DNA of 18,059 bases from Acidobacteriota bacterium. Its GTDB lineage: Bacteria; Acidobacteriota; Terriglobia; Bryobacterales; Bryobacteraceae. The position numbers and the translations under genes were made by a program. Positions within the stretch are counted from its first letter, which is position 1. Each line of letters starts with the position of its first letter. Location: positions 1-18,059 of the forward strand of contig JAPKYY010000129.1 in assembly GCA_026394095.1 (NCBI GenBank). The letters run 5' to 3'. Below the pieces are notes generated by a model, which was given only the letters and a program-made list of their open reading frames with translations, was not told the DNA's origin and ran no database searches. Below are positions 5,798 through 14,218 of the stretch, piece after piece.

Positions 5798-8700
5798 ATG
5801 AACACTCGTCTTTACTCGTTTCTCTTGGGCGCAATTTTGTGCGCTTCCACTCTTTGGGCCCAATCTTCCGGCCGCATCTCCGGGGTCGTTACCGACGCAA
5901 CCGGATCGTCCATCCCTGGTGCCTCTATCGAACTCTTCCTCACCGGTGGCGCAACGCCATTGATCAAGGGCGAATCCGGTGCCGACGGCAACTTCGTTCT
6001 GGCCGGCGTCCGCCCTGAAACCTACTTCCTGCAGATCTCATCCAAGGGCTTCCGCACCGAAATCATCCGCAACCTCAAGGTCGACACCAGCGCTGAATTA
6101 TCACTTAAGGTAATCAAGCTCGAAATCTCCGCCACTGCCGAGACCATCGAAGTTTCCGCTGAATCAGCAACAGTACAAACCGCCTCGGCCGAAGTGTCCA
6201 CTACAGTAACCAACGCCCAGCTCCGCCTGCTGCCTTCACTCAACCGCAGCCCGCTTGGCCTACTACAGACTCAGGCCGGCGTTACTTCTAACGCCCGCAC
6301 GAACACCACAATCAACGGTCTCCGCCCGTCGTTCTCCAACATCACCCTCGACGGCATCAACATCCAGGACAACTTCATCCGCACCAACACTCTCGACTTC
6401 CAGCCCAACCTGCTGCTCCTCGACCAGGTCGCCGAAGCCACCCTCGTCACTTCAAATTCCAACCCCGCCCTCGGAAACGGCTCTGCCCAGATCAACCTCA
6501 CCACCCCCTCCGGCACCAACAAGTTTCACGGCAGCGCAGTCTGGCTCAACCGTAACAACGTCGCCAGCGCCAACACCTGGTTCAATAACCGCAACGGTAT
6601 CAGCCGCCCCTTCCTCAACCAGAACCAGTTCGGTGGCTCCTTCGGCGGCCCGATCAAGAAGGACAAGCTCTTCTTCTACACCAACTACGAAGCTCTCCGC
6701 CTCCGCCAGCAGACGGCTGCCACCCGCACCGTCCTCCGGGCCGACGCTCGCCGCGGCATCATGACCTACCGTGACACAGGCGGCACTCTCCGTCAGGTCA
6801 ACGTCCTCACCGCTGCCAACGTAACCGCCGACACCCGTGCCGCTCAAATCATCAGCGCCACCCCAGGTGCAGAAATCATCAACCGTAACGATATCGGTGA
6901 CGGCCTCAACACTGGCGGCTACGGCTTCAACATCCGCAACAACCGCACCCGCGACAACGTTTTGGGCAAGGTGGACTATGTTCTCAATTCCAAAAACTCC
7001 TTCGCTGGCACCTACACCTGGAATCGCGACATCCTCGATCGTCCCGACCTCATGAACAACTTCGAGACCATTCCTGTCGTTACCAACAACAGCGCAACCA
7101 AGTTGCTCTCGCTCACCCACCGCTGGAGCCCCTCAGCCACCTTCACCAACGAACTCCGCGGCGGCTACAACCTCGCTCCCGCCCCCTTTCTCACCAGCCA
7201 GGATTTCAGCGCTCCCATCATTGCGCCAACCCTCATCAGCAACCCGGTCAACACCTTCCGCGCACAGGGCCGGTACACCGACACTTATAACCTCCAGAAC
7301 AACTCCACCTGGAACAAGGGCCGTCACACCTTCCAGTTCGGCTATCAGAGCCAGTACATCCGTGTGAAGTCCTTCAATGACGCAGCCATCACTGCCACCT
7401 ATGGCATGGGGATCAGTGCCAGCAACCCCATCAACATCGATGCAGCATTGCCCGGCATCAGCGCAGCCGACCGTGGCACCGCCAATGCTCTTCTCTCGCT
7501 GCACGCAGGCTTCATCGCCAATTCCTCACAGACCTTCAACGTCAAGGACCGCACGTCTGGATTCCTCCCCAATCAAGCCAACGTCCGCAATTTCACCAAC
7601 GATAACTACGCTGCCTACTTCCAGGACAAATGGAAAGCCAGCCGCCGTCTCACCATCAACGCTGGTATTCGCTGGGATTACTTTACCCCCGTCGACGAAT
7701 CCAACGGCCTGGTCCTGCTCCCGGTCCTGAACGGGCAGTCCCCGATCCAGGCCCTGCTCAACCCGGTTGGGACTCTCGACTTCGCAGGCCGCTCCGTAGG
7801 TCGCCCCTGGTACAAGAAGGACCTTAACAACTTCGCACCAAACCTCGGCATCGCCTACGACATCTTCGGCGACGGCAAAACGAGCTTCCGCGCTGGCTAT
7901 AGCGTCAACTTTGCTAACGACGAATTCATTCGTTCCACCGATAACAACACGGCAACCAACGCCGGTCTCTCCCAGGGTGCCGCCAACAACAACCTGAATG
8001 CCCGGGCATCCTCGCTTCCGGCTCTACCCACCCCGGCCTACAAGGTCCCTCGCACCTACGCCGACAATTACGCACTCAACTCCCAGGCCGCCTTCGGTAT
8101 CCCCGACCCGAACCTCGTCACGCCCTACGTCCAGCAGTGGTCAGCTGGCATTCAGCGTGAAGTCGCCCGTGGCATCATCGAAGTGCGCTACGTCGGCAAC
8201 CGCGCCACAAAACAGTTCCGCGCCTTCGACTATAACCAGGTCCGAATCGACCTTCCCGGCTACCGCGAAGATTTCAACCGCGCCCGCCAGAACGGCGAAC
8301 TCGCCCGTGCCGCTACCGGCACCTTCAACCCAGCCTTCAACGCTGCCATCGCCGGCAGCCAGGCCCTCCCCTTCCTGTCCAGCCTGCCAGGCGGTGGAAC
8401 ACTCGGCAACGCCACCATCCGCGGCATTATCGAACGCGGTGAACTGGGCGACCTCGGCAGCACCTACCAGATCAACGGTCTCAACGGCAACGTGAACTTC
8501 TTCACCAACCAGAACGCCCTCGGCGTCAACATGATGACCAACTACTCCAACGCCAGCTACCACGGCCTCCAGATCGACTACACCCGCCGCTATGCTCGCG
8601 GCTTCTACTTCCAGGCTAACTACACCTGGTCCAAGAACATGTCTGACGCCGCAGGCGACGCCCAGACCCGCTTTGAGCCTTTCCTCGACATCAACAACGG

Positions 8701-9352
8701 TGGCATCGAATACTCCCGCACCCCCTTCGACCTGCGCCAGCAGTTCAAGCTCAACAGCGCCTGGGACATCCCCATCGGCAAGGGCCGCCGCCTCGACGCC
8801 GGCCGCTTTGGCAATCAGATCGTCGGTGGCTGGACACTCAGCACCTTCATCACGGTCAACTCCGGCTCGCCCTTCAGCATCACCAGTGGCCGTGGCACCC
8901 TCAACCGCACGGGCCGCTCAGGCCTCAATACTGTCAACACACTACTTACGGTTCCTCAGCTTGAGAGCCTGATGAAGCTCCGCATCGAAGGCGACGGCCC
9001 CTACTACTTCGCCCCCAGCCTCATCACTTCTGACACCCGTGGCACGGCCCTTGAAGGCCGCACTATCGCTCAGAACCAGGCTTTCTTCAATCCCGGCGTA
9101 GGACAACTCGGCAGCCTCGGCCGCCGAGTTTTTGATGGCCCCATCTTCAAGAACGCCGACATCGCCATCCAGAAGCGCGCCAGCATCACAGAAGCCAAAT
9201 ACTTCGACATCCGTGCCGAAATGTTCAACTTCACCAATTCGGTCAGCTTCGACGTTCCAGGCTACAGCATCAACGGCACCAACTTCGGCCGCATTACCGG
9301 CACCCAGTCTGGCCGCCGCGTTGTCCAGCTCAGCCTCTACTTCCGCTTCTAA
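5798..9352 (+). CDS. Oar-like TonB-dependent outer membrane receptor with carboxypeptidase-regulatory domain
   Basis: The 1184-residue protein begins with a signal peptide (MNTRLYSFLLGAILCASTLWA, cleavage probably before QSS). A carboxypeptidase-regulatory/CNA-B-like beta sandwich follows at about 25-110 (GRISGVVTDATGSSIPGASIEL). A plug domain at about 125-240 includes NTTINGLRPSFSNITLDGINIQDN. The long remainder is a beta barrel rich in aromatic alternating strands, ending in the outer-membrane signature LSLYFRF with terminal Phe. Such proteins are abundant in Acidobacteriota and are thought to import large substrates or glycans or to act at the surface. The actual ligand is unknown. The ATG at 5798 has GGGAAAGG at 5786-5793, a good ribosome site. 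A terminator follows the stop. It appears to be a single-gene unit, with no SusD-like partner. Confidence 0.92.
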   Translation: MNTRLYSFLLGAILCASTLWAQSSGRISGVVTDATGSSIPGASIELFLTGGATPLIKGESGADGNFVLAGVRPETYFLQISSKGFRTEIIRNLKVDTSAELSLKVIKLEISATAETIEVSAESATVQTASAEVSTTVTNAQLRLLPSLNRSPLGLLQTQAGVTSNARTNTTINGLRPSFSNITLDGINIQDNFIRTNTLDFQPNLLLLDQVAEATLVTSNSNPALGNGSAQINLTTPSGTNKFHGSAVWLNRNNVASANTWFNNRNGISRPFLNQNQFGGSFGGPIKKDKLFFYTNYEALRLRQQTAATRTVLRADARRGIMTYRDTGGTLRQVNVLTAANVTADTRAAQIISATPGAEIINRNDIGDGLNTGGYGFNIRNNRTRDNVLGKVDYVLNSKNSFAGTYTWNRDILDRPDLMNNFETIPVVTNNSATKLLSLTHRWSPSATFTNELRGGYNLAPAPFLTSQDFSAPIIAPTLISNPVNTFRAQGRYTDTYNLQNNSTWNKGRHTFQFGYQSQYIRVKSFNDAAITATYGMGISASNPINIDAALPGISAADRGTANALLSLHAGFIANSSQTFNVKDRTSGFLPNQANVRNFTNDNYAAYFQDKWKASRRLTINAGIRWDYFTPVDESNGLVLLPVLNGQSPIQALLNPVGTLDFAGRSVGRPWYKKDLNNFAPNLGIAYDIFGDGKTSFRAGYSVNFANDEFIRSTDNNTATNAGLSQGAANNNLNARASSLPALPTPAYKVPRTYADNYALNSQAAFGIPDPNLVTPYVQQWSAGIQREVARGIIEVRYVGNRATKQFRAFDYNQVRIDLPGYREDFNRARQNGELARAATGTFNPAFNAAIAGSQALPFLSSLPGGGTLGNATIRGIIERGELGDLGSTYQINGLNGNVNFFTNQNALGVNMMTNYSNASYHGLQIDYTRRYARGFYFQANYTWSKNMSDAAGDAQTRFEPFLDINNGGIEYSRTPFDLRQQFKLNSAWDIPIGKGRRLDAGRFGNQIVGGWTLSTFITVNSGSPFSITSGRGTLNRTGRSGLNTVNTLLTVPQLESLMKLRIEGDGPYYFAPSLITSDTRGTALEGRTIAQNQAFFNPGVGQLGSLGRRVFDGPIFKNADIAIQKRASITEAKYFDIRAEMFNFTNSVSFDVPGYSINGTNFGRITGTQSGRRVVQLSLYFRF

Positions 9353-9360
9353 CCCAGTTC

Positions 9361-9414
9361 CTGCCGCGCAAGAGGATTCAGATTTGATTCCCCTTGCGCG
9401 GCAGATCCATTTTT
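9361..9414 (+). terminator. Rho-independent terminator after the TonB-dependent receptor gene
   Basis: CTGCCGCGCAAG (9361-9372) pairs perfectly with CTTGCGCGGCAG (9393-9404) across a 20-base loop, and is followed by a run ending in TTTTT (9410-9414). It starts eight bases after the receptor stop. Confidence 0.8.
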
Positions 9415-9447
9415 GCGGCTCAATTGCGCGACAATGTCAGGATCACA

Positions 9448-10281
9448 ATGGATTCCATTCGCAATATGGTCGATTCCGATATTCCTGATGTCGATGGGAT
9501 TTTGATGGCAGCGCATCTGGTCCAGGCCAGCTACGCTACGATTCTCACGCGGAATTTTCATCTCACCCCGGACTCTTGGTGGGTGCTGGAGCAAGATGGA
9601 ATTACAACCGGGGTTGTTGGAGCTACTGATTTTGGCCCATTCGCGCACATAGGGTTGATGGCGATTCACCCGTCCCGCCAAAGCGGTGGCACCGGCTCCA
9701 AGTTGTTGCAATACGCACTCGATCAGCTCGACCAGCGCGGGTTTGAGTCCATCACTCTCTATTCCACAGACGCGGGCCTTGCTTTCTATCCCCGTCACGG
9801 CTTTCGATGGCAGGGCATCAGCACCGAGTGGAAACTGCGCAAGCGCAAGCCTCACAGCAGACACTACAAGATCAGCAAAACGACAGACCTCGACCGGATC
9901 ATTGCCGTAGACCGCAGCGTGTTTGGCGGCAACAGGCTAGCCTTGCTTGCCGCGCTTGAGGCCGAAGCCCCAGGGCGTATTCTCGTGGCCGAGGATACTG
10001 CAGGCACCATTCAGGGATTTCTTGTTGCGCAGCCAAAGGTACTCGGCCCCTACATGGCTCTTTCAAAACAAGCAGCAGCAGACTTGCTCGATGCGGCTCT
10101 CGATCTCGACTATGACGGGGAAACACGAGTAGCGCTGCCGGATGCTCACGCAGATGCCGAGAGCCTGATGGCAGAAGCGGGCTTTGTGCCCATTCGCACC
10201 TCACGCTATTTCATACGAGGCAAAGCCCCAGCCCAGCAGCGTCAACTGATGTACGGACAGGCAGCGTATTCGTTAGGCTAA
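9448..10281 (+). CDS. GNAT family N-acetyltransferase, two-domain
   Basis: This is a 277-residue acetyl-CoA-dependent acyltransferase. Residues about 3-135 form the GNAT fold: the acetyl-CoA loop is RQSGGTG at 77-83 (R/QxxGxG/A type), preceded by the beta-4 strand AHIGLMAIHPS and followed by LLQYALDQLDQRGF and LAFYPRHGFRW. Residues about 140-275 are a second domain like the C-terminal half of YitH-type acetyltransferases (DLDRIIAVDRSVFGGNR...). The substrate is not known; small amines or protein termini are possible. The start ATG at 9448 has AGGA at 9439-9442. The frame is open upstream to 9394, but that part lies in the terminator of the previous gene and is not used. Its stop overlaps the end of the convergent gene by four bases. 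Confidence 0.85.
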   Translation: MDSIRNMVDSDIPDVDGILMAAHLVQASYATILTRNFHLTPDSWWVLEQDGITTGVVGATDFGPFAHIGLMAIHPSRQSGGTGSKLLQYALDQLDQRGFESITLYSTDAGLAFYPRHGFRWQGISTEWKLRKRKPHSRHYKISKTTDLDRIIAVDRSVFGGNRLALLAALEAEAPGRILVAEDTAGTIQGFLVAQPKVLGPYMALSKQAAADLLDAALDLDYDGETRVALPDAHADAESLMAEAGFVPIRTSRYFIRGKAPAQQRQLMYGQAAYSLG

Positions 10282-11351
10282 TCGGCGTGGCGGGCAGCAG
10301 CCTCAGCACTCAAGGCAGCCTCTTTTGCGTTGCCCTTGTTGTCATAGACGGCATGAACGCGATCGTCAAAGCGGCCGAAAATCATCTTGCCTGCGGTGGT
10401 CTGCAGAACGCTGGTAACGGCGATATCGATTGTCTTTGAGATCATGCGGCGGGCGTTATCGACCACTACCATCGTGCCGTCATCGAGATATGCAACACCC
10501 TGGCTGTGCTCTTTGCCTTCTTTGAGGATGAAGACCCTCATCAGCTCGCCCGGCAGCACGACAGGGCGCATGGCGTTGGCCAGTTCATTGATGTTGAGCA
10601 CTTGCACGCCGTGCAATTGCGCTACTTTGTTCAAGTTGAAATCGTTGGTGACGATTTTGCAGTCGTACATCTTGGCGAGTTCGATCAGCTTCAGATCCAC
10701 TTCCTTCACATTGGGGAAGTCGTCTTCGACGATCTGAATATTCACCTTGGTCATCTTCTGAATTCGCTGCAGGACATCAAGGCCGCGGCGGCCCCGGTTG
10801 CGTTTGAGCGAGTCGCTCGAATCGGCAACCATCTGCAATTCGCGCAGAACAAATTGGGGGATCACCATCACTCCGTCGAGAAAGCCTGTCTCCATCACAT
10901 CCGCGATACGGCCATCAATGATCACGCTGGTATCGATGATCTTGAACGAGGCGCCCTTTTGCGCATTCTCGCCGCCAAATATGCCGCCCAGCGCTGACAA
11001 ATTCAGCAGGTCACCTTTGGTTGCGCCTACAATCAGGCCGACATAACCCATCAGCAACAATGTCGCGAGCTGAAGAAAAGGAATTGTGGAAGAGGAATCT
11101 GTGATCGATTGACGCAGAATCAACGAGATCATCAAGGCACCGACGATTCCGAGAATCGAACCGATCGCCGCGCCAATCAGCCTTTTTAGGCTGACTTCTT
11201 TCAGCCGCATTTCAAAAAGAACAACGGCGGAGCCAAAAACAAACCCGAGGCCGGCAGCAAGTGGAGGATCGAGTTGGAAGGGGTGCAAAAACCAGGCGCA
11301 GACGGCCAGGAGCAATACGAAGAGGGCACGTATAAGGAAGAGGTCGAGCAT
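10278..11351 (-). CDS. PIN-TRAM domain membrane protein (YacL-like)
   Basis: The 357-residue protein matches the YacL/PIN-TRAM family. Residues about 5-115 hold four predicted membrane helices (LFLIRALFVLLLAVCAWFL, LAAGLGFVFGSAVVLF, LIGAAIGSILGIVGALMISLIL, LATLLLMGYVGLIVGA). Residues about 135-260 form a PIN nuclease domain with acidic residues D140 (IIDTSVIIDGR), E171 (LRELQ) and D237 (TNDFNLNK). Residues about 265-327 are a TRAM RNA-binding domain (GELMRVFILKEGKEHSQGVAYL). It is probably a membrane-linked RNase or RNA-binding protein, but the substrate is not established. The ATG is at 11349-11351. It converges with the GNAT gene with a shared CTAA end and no terminator between them. Confidence 0.93.
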   Translation of the reverse strand: MLDLFLIRALFVLLLAVCAWFLHPFQLDPPLAAGLGFVFGSAVVLFEMRLKEVSLKRLIGAAIGSILGIVGALMISLILRQSITDSSSTIPFLQLATLLLMGYVGLIVGATKGDLLNLSALGGIFGGENAQKGASFKIIDTSVIIDGRIADVMETGFLDGVMVIPQFVLRELQMVADSSDSLKRNRGRRGLDVLQRIQKMTKVNIQIVEDDFPNVKEVDLKLIELAKMYDCKIVTNDFNLNKVAQLHGVQVLNINELANAMRPVVLPGELMRVFILKEGKEHSQGVAYLDDGTMVVVDNARRMISKTIDIAVTSVLQTTAGKMIFGRFDDRVHAVYDNKGNAKEAALSAEAAARHAD

Positions 11352-11403
11352 GAGATTTACCCAGCCGGTAGATCATTGGCAATTCCCTCCGAACGCCAAA
11401 AGT

Positions 11404-11438
11404 CAAAACCCGGTGCCTAATTCTAGCACCGGGTTTTG
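11404..11438 (-). terminator. Strong terminator between the RRM and PIN-TRAM genes
   Basis: CAAAACCCGGTGC at 11404-11416 is perfectly inverted at 11426-11438 around a nine-base loop. On the minus strand the stem ends in GGGTTTTG followed by ACTTTT, the layout of an intrinsic terminator for the RRM gene (11500-12039). The A-rich plus arm makes it usable in both directions. Confidence 0.85.
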
Positions 11439-11499
11439 AAATGTAAAGACTAAGCGAATTTGCGAGACGCGAAAATTGTTTAGAAGGAATTGCCGAAGC

Positions 11500-12039
11500 T
11501 TAGAGGGCTTTGGCGAGTTCTTCTGCAAAAGCGCTGGTGCCACCTGGCTTGCCACGACGCTTGGCTGCACGATTGCGGTCTGCCGATGCGCCGGCAGCAG
11601 TAGCGGTGCGGTCTCCTGCGGGAGGACGATCACCCATCGGGGGACGGTCGCCAGCAGGACGATCACCGGCAGGACGTGCGTCTGTTCCAGCAGCGCGGGC
11701 TCCCATCGGGGCACCCTCTCTGCGACGGTCAGCACCCATGCCGGGTCTGCGGTCTTCGGAGCGTCCCATCGGAACGCCTGTCTTGCCCTTCGGGGGCTGG
11801 GCCGGGTTTGCACGCAGCAGCTTGTCTTCAAGCGGAGCTCGGTCAAACCGGCGAATGATTGCCTGCATCTCTTCCGCATTCGGAGCTTCGATGAAGGCAA
11901 AGCCTTTGGATTCCTGGGTCTCGGGATTGCGGATTACTTTGATGGAATCGGCAACCAGAGCTTCGGCATTCAACCATGACTGGATGTCATCGGCCGTAAC
12001 CCAGGTGGGTAAATTGCCAAGAAAAACGGTAAAACTCAT
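11500..12039 (-). CDS. Single-RRM RNA-binding protein with repetitive C-terminal tail
   Basis: The 179-residue protein has one RNA recognition motif at about 2-78. RNP2 is VFLGNL at 5-10 and RNP1 is KGFAFIEA at 45-52, both with aromatic residues for RNA stacking. Bacterial single-RRM proteins of this type are often linked with cold response and RNA structure, but that is family knowledge. Residues about 80-167 are disordered and rich in Arg, Gly, Ala, Pro and Asp, with GDRP-type repeats at 122-144, and a short helix TSAFAEELAKAL ends the protein. The ATG is at 12037-12039. It is a single-gene unit ended by the hairpin at 11404-11438. The long leader between this gene and 12289 may carry its promoter. 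Confidence 0.9.
   Translation of the reverse strand: MSFTVFLGNLPTWVTADDIQSWLNAEALVADSIKVIRNPETQESKGFAFIEAPNAEEMQAIIRRFDRAPLEDKLLRANPAQPPKGKTGVPMGRSEDRRPGMGADRRREGAPMGARAAGTDARPAGDRPAGDRPPMGDRPPAGDRTATAAGASADRNRAAKRRGKPGGTSAFAEELAKAL
11608..11676 (-). repeat. RPAGD/RPPMGD codon repeats in the RRM protein tail
   Basis: Residues 122-144 of the RRM protein repeat as RPAGD, RPAGD, RPPMGD, RPPAGD. At DNA level these are tandem ggacgatcacc-like units on the plus strand. Length variation by slippage is likely; binding of RNA or proteins by the tail is inference. Confidence 0.65.
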
Positions 12040-12067
12040 TCGGTGGGGCGTCTCGCTAACAGGGGAT

Positions 12068-12101
12068 CTGACGAAGGTTGGAAAAATTTCGTAGTCGTCA
12101 G
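12068..12101. repeat. Short inverted repeat in the RRM gene leader
   Basis: CTGACGA (12068-12074) is inverted at 12095-12101, with 20 bases between. It lies about 29-62 bases upstream of the RRM start codon and could be a leader hairpin or a protein site. The arms are short, so chance is possible. Confidence 0.35.
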
Positions 12102-12176
12102 GCAGTTTTTATGCTACCACCAAATAATTTCGCTTACAACGAATTCATGAAATTTCATCCAATTTTTTTATTGCTT

Positions 12177-12235
12177 TAATTTGAGTCACTTGCTAGCCAA
12201 GTACTCCCCGATCAGCCACGCCAAAACTCAAATTA
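12177..12235. repeat. Ten-bp inverted repeat in the divergent gap upstream of the 12289 gene
   Basis: TAATTTGAGT (12177-12186) is perfectly inverted at 12226-12235 with a 39-base spacer. The spacer itself holds a smaller palindrome, ACTTG-ctagc-CAAGT (12188-12202). The whole gap 12040-12288 is AT-rich compared with its surroundings and must carry the promoters of both flanking genes, though no convincing -35/-10 pair was found. Confidence 0.55.
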
Positions 12236-12288
12236 GTCGTAAAAATCTGCAACGAGCCGATAAGGCCACATAAGAGCGGTTTGGAACC

Positions 12289-12831
12289 ATGGAAACGACT
12301 GATATCAAACTCGAAACGCCCCTTGCGGCAGAGATCCCTGAAAACGAGATGGGCCACTCCCTGATGGCGCTGATCCAAACGCATGCAGAGCCAAGCGATT
12401 CAACTGTGAATCAGGTGAATCAGCTGGATCAATTGGCCTCAGGCCTCGAGGCGACCGTAGTTCAGCGGGCCGAGCAACGCCAAAACTCCAAGTCCCACTC
12501 CCTGCGCATGGCCGAGATGTATCTCGCCATTGGACAAATGCTGGAGTTGCTGCACAACCGGATTGCAGAGAATCCCCCTTCCACAGGTTCTGCGGGTGAC
12601 ATCCATGAATTGATCCAAGCCAGCGAAGAGCGCCAGTGCAGCACCATCGAAGCGGCGCTGAAGCAGTGGGAATCCGAGCGGAAATCTCAGGAAGCCGAAC
12701 GAATGATCCACATGGAAACCCTGCAGGTGCAGGCCCAAATCGAAGTCAACCGTCTGCTGCGCGTGATGTGGCTCGGCACTGGCCTTGCCGCAACCGGTGC
12801 GGGCACTGCGCTATTCCTCATGCGTAATTGA
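12289..12831 (+). CDS. Hypothetical tail-anchored helical protein
   Basis: I do not recognise this 180-residue protein. Residues about 40-90 and 103-156 are strongly helical and rich in Glu, Gln and Lys (LRMAEMYLAIGQMLELLHNRI, then ASEERQCSTIEAALKQWESER and later KSQEAERMIHMETLQVQAQIEVNRLLR), probably coiled coil. The only hydrophobic stretch is at the C-terminus, about 156-177 (LLRVMWLGTGLAATGAGTALF), followed by MRN, so it looks like a tail-anchored membrane protein with its bulk in the cytoplasm. There is no signal peptide. The ATG at 12289 has only a weak upstream purine run (GCGGTTTGGAACC). It lies 13 bases before the aminotransferase gene, in the same direction, so they may share a transcript. 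A scaffold role at the membrane is a guess. Confidence 0.75.
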   Translation: METTDIKLETPLAAEIPENEMGHSLMALIQTHAEPSDSTVNQVNQLDQLASGLEATVVQRAEQRQNSKSHSLRMAEMYLAIGQMLELLHNRIAENPPSTGSAGDIHELIQASEERQCSTIEAALKQWESERKSQEAERMIHMETLQVQAQIEVNRLLRVMWLGTGLAATGAGTALFLMRN

Positions 12832-12844
12832 TACCCTCGTAAGA

Positions 12845-14218
12845 ATGGCTCGCGTTTATTCTTCAGAACCCCGCAACGTCCCCCACGTCGACACAAAACT
12901 CCGCAAGATCGTCACACAGATCCCCGCACCGGGATCTATTGAAACCATCGAAACACTTCGCAGAAATGAGCCCATAGCAATGCAGGGCCAGCCGCCTGTG
13001 GTTTGGGATCATGCCGAAGGCTTCCAGGTTTACGACAAATGGGGCAACTGCTGGATCGACTGGTCGAGCGGCGTTCTCATCACCAATGCCGGTCACGGTC
13101 GCAAAGAAATTATCGACGCAATCGTTCATCAGGCCCAGTCCAAGCTCCTCACCAATTACTGCTTCCCGAGCGAGATCCGCGCTCAGCTTACCCAGCGCCT
13201 GATCGACCTGCTGCCCGAACCTCTCAAGAAGGTATTCCTCCTCACCACAGGTTCAGAAACCGTCGAGTGCGCGATCAAACTTTCTCGCGCCCACGCAGTC
13301 AAACATCACGGTAAAGAAAAGAACATCATCGTCAGCTACGAGAAAGCCTTCCACGGCCGTACTATGGGCAGCCAGCAGGCTGGCGGCATCCCGGCGCTGA
13401 AGGAATGGATTGTCAATCTCGACCCCGGCTTCGTCCAGGTGCCCTTCCCTGATGGCTTCCGCACCACCGACACCAGCTTTGAGTACTTCCTCGCTTGCCT
13501 CGATCAGCAGGGCGTCAAGCCCAGCCAAATTGCAGGCGTCATCCTTGAAACCTATCAGGGCGGCAGCGCGAGCTTCGCCCCGGTCGACTACATGAAGAAG
13601 ATGTACGCCTGGACGCGGGAACACGACATCGTCCTCACCTGCGACGAAGTGCAGGCAGGCTTCGGCCGCACCGGTAAGCTCTGGGGCTTTGAGCATTACG
13701 AAATCGTCCCTGACCTGACCACCTGGGGCAAGGGCGTTTCAAGCTCCTTGCCGCTAGCCTTCGTAGCTGGCCGTCCAGACCTGATGGACCTTTTCCCTCC
13801 GGGCAGTATGACCAGCACCCACACCGGCAACCCGGTCTGCTGCGCCGCGGCGCTAGCCTCAATCGACATCGTGATCAACGAAGGCCTGGTCGAGCAATCC
13901 CGCGCCATGGGCGAGCTGCTGCTGGACCGCCTCAAGGCTCTGCAGGAAAAATACCCCGATGTGATCGGCTGCATCGACGGCAAGGGCCTGGTGGCGGGCA
14001 TCGCCTGCGTCAAACCCGGCACGCTGGACCCTGACCCCGACCTCGCCTTCCACATCATTAACAGCATGATGGAGAAGGGTGTTCTGCTCTTCTCGCCTGT
14101 CGGCTTTGGTGGCGCAACGATCAAGATCTGCCCGCCGCTCTGCATCACAGAAGAAGCGCTGCTCGAATCGACAGCCGTGCTCTCTGAGTGCTTCGCCGAA
14201 GCTATGGTTGCACAATGA
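12845..14218 (+). CDS. Class-III PLP-dependent aminotransferase
   Basis: The 457-residue enzyme belongs to fold-type I, class-III aminotransferases (the 4-aminobutyrate and ornithine transaminase group), cytoplasmic. Visible residues: GSETVECAIKLSRA near 136-149 (phosphate-binding GSE), AFHGRTMG at 168-175, D267 in TCDEVQAGFGRTG binding the PLP nitrogen, and lysine K296 in TTWGKGVSS as the Schiff-base residue. THTGNPVCCAAALA at 325-338 is also typical. In the place where most relatives have EPxQGEGG this protein has ETYQGGSASF (235-244), so the substrate may differ from GABA. The start chosen is ATG at 12845; the frame extends upstream into the previous gene. Its stop overlaps the next gene's start (ATGA), implying joint action with the oxidoreductase. 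Confidence 0.9.
   Translation: MARVYSSEPRNVPHVDTKLRKIVTQIPAPGSIETIETLRRNEPIAMQGQPPVVWDHAEGFQVYDKWGNCWIDWSSGVLITNAGHGRKEIIDAIVHQAQSKLLTNYCFPSEIRAQLTQRLIDLLPEPLKKVFLLTTGSETVECAIKLSRAHAVKHHGKEKNIIVSYEKAFHGRTMGSQQAGGIPALKEWIVNLDPGFVQVPFPDGFRTTDTSFEYFLACLDQQGVKPSQIAGVILETYQGGSASFAPVDYMKKMYAWTREHDIVLTCDEVQAGFGRTGKLWGFEHYEIVPDLTTWGKGVSSSLPLAFVAGRPDLMDLFPPGSMTSTHTGNPVCCAAALASIDIVINEGLVEQSRAMGELLLDRLKALQEKYPDVIGCIDGKGLVAGIACVKPGTLDPDPDLAFHIINSMMEKGVLLFSPVGFGGATIKICPPLCITEEALLESTAVLSECFAEAMVAQ

Noticed and set aside
6452..7120. 222-codon minus-strand open frame inside the TonB receptor gene
   Set aside because: Low-complexity Val/Gly/Ala/Glu translation, a compositional shadow of the receptor.
9394..9447. 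Upstream extension of the GNAT gene
   Set aside because: It lies in the second arm of the receptor terminator and has no ribosome site, while the ATG at 9448 has AGGA at a good distance.
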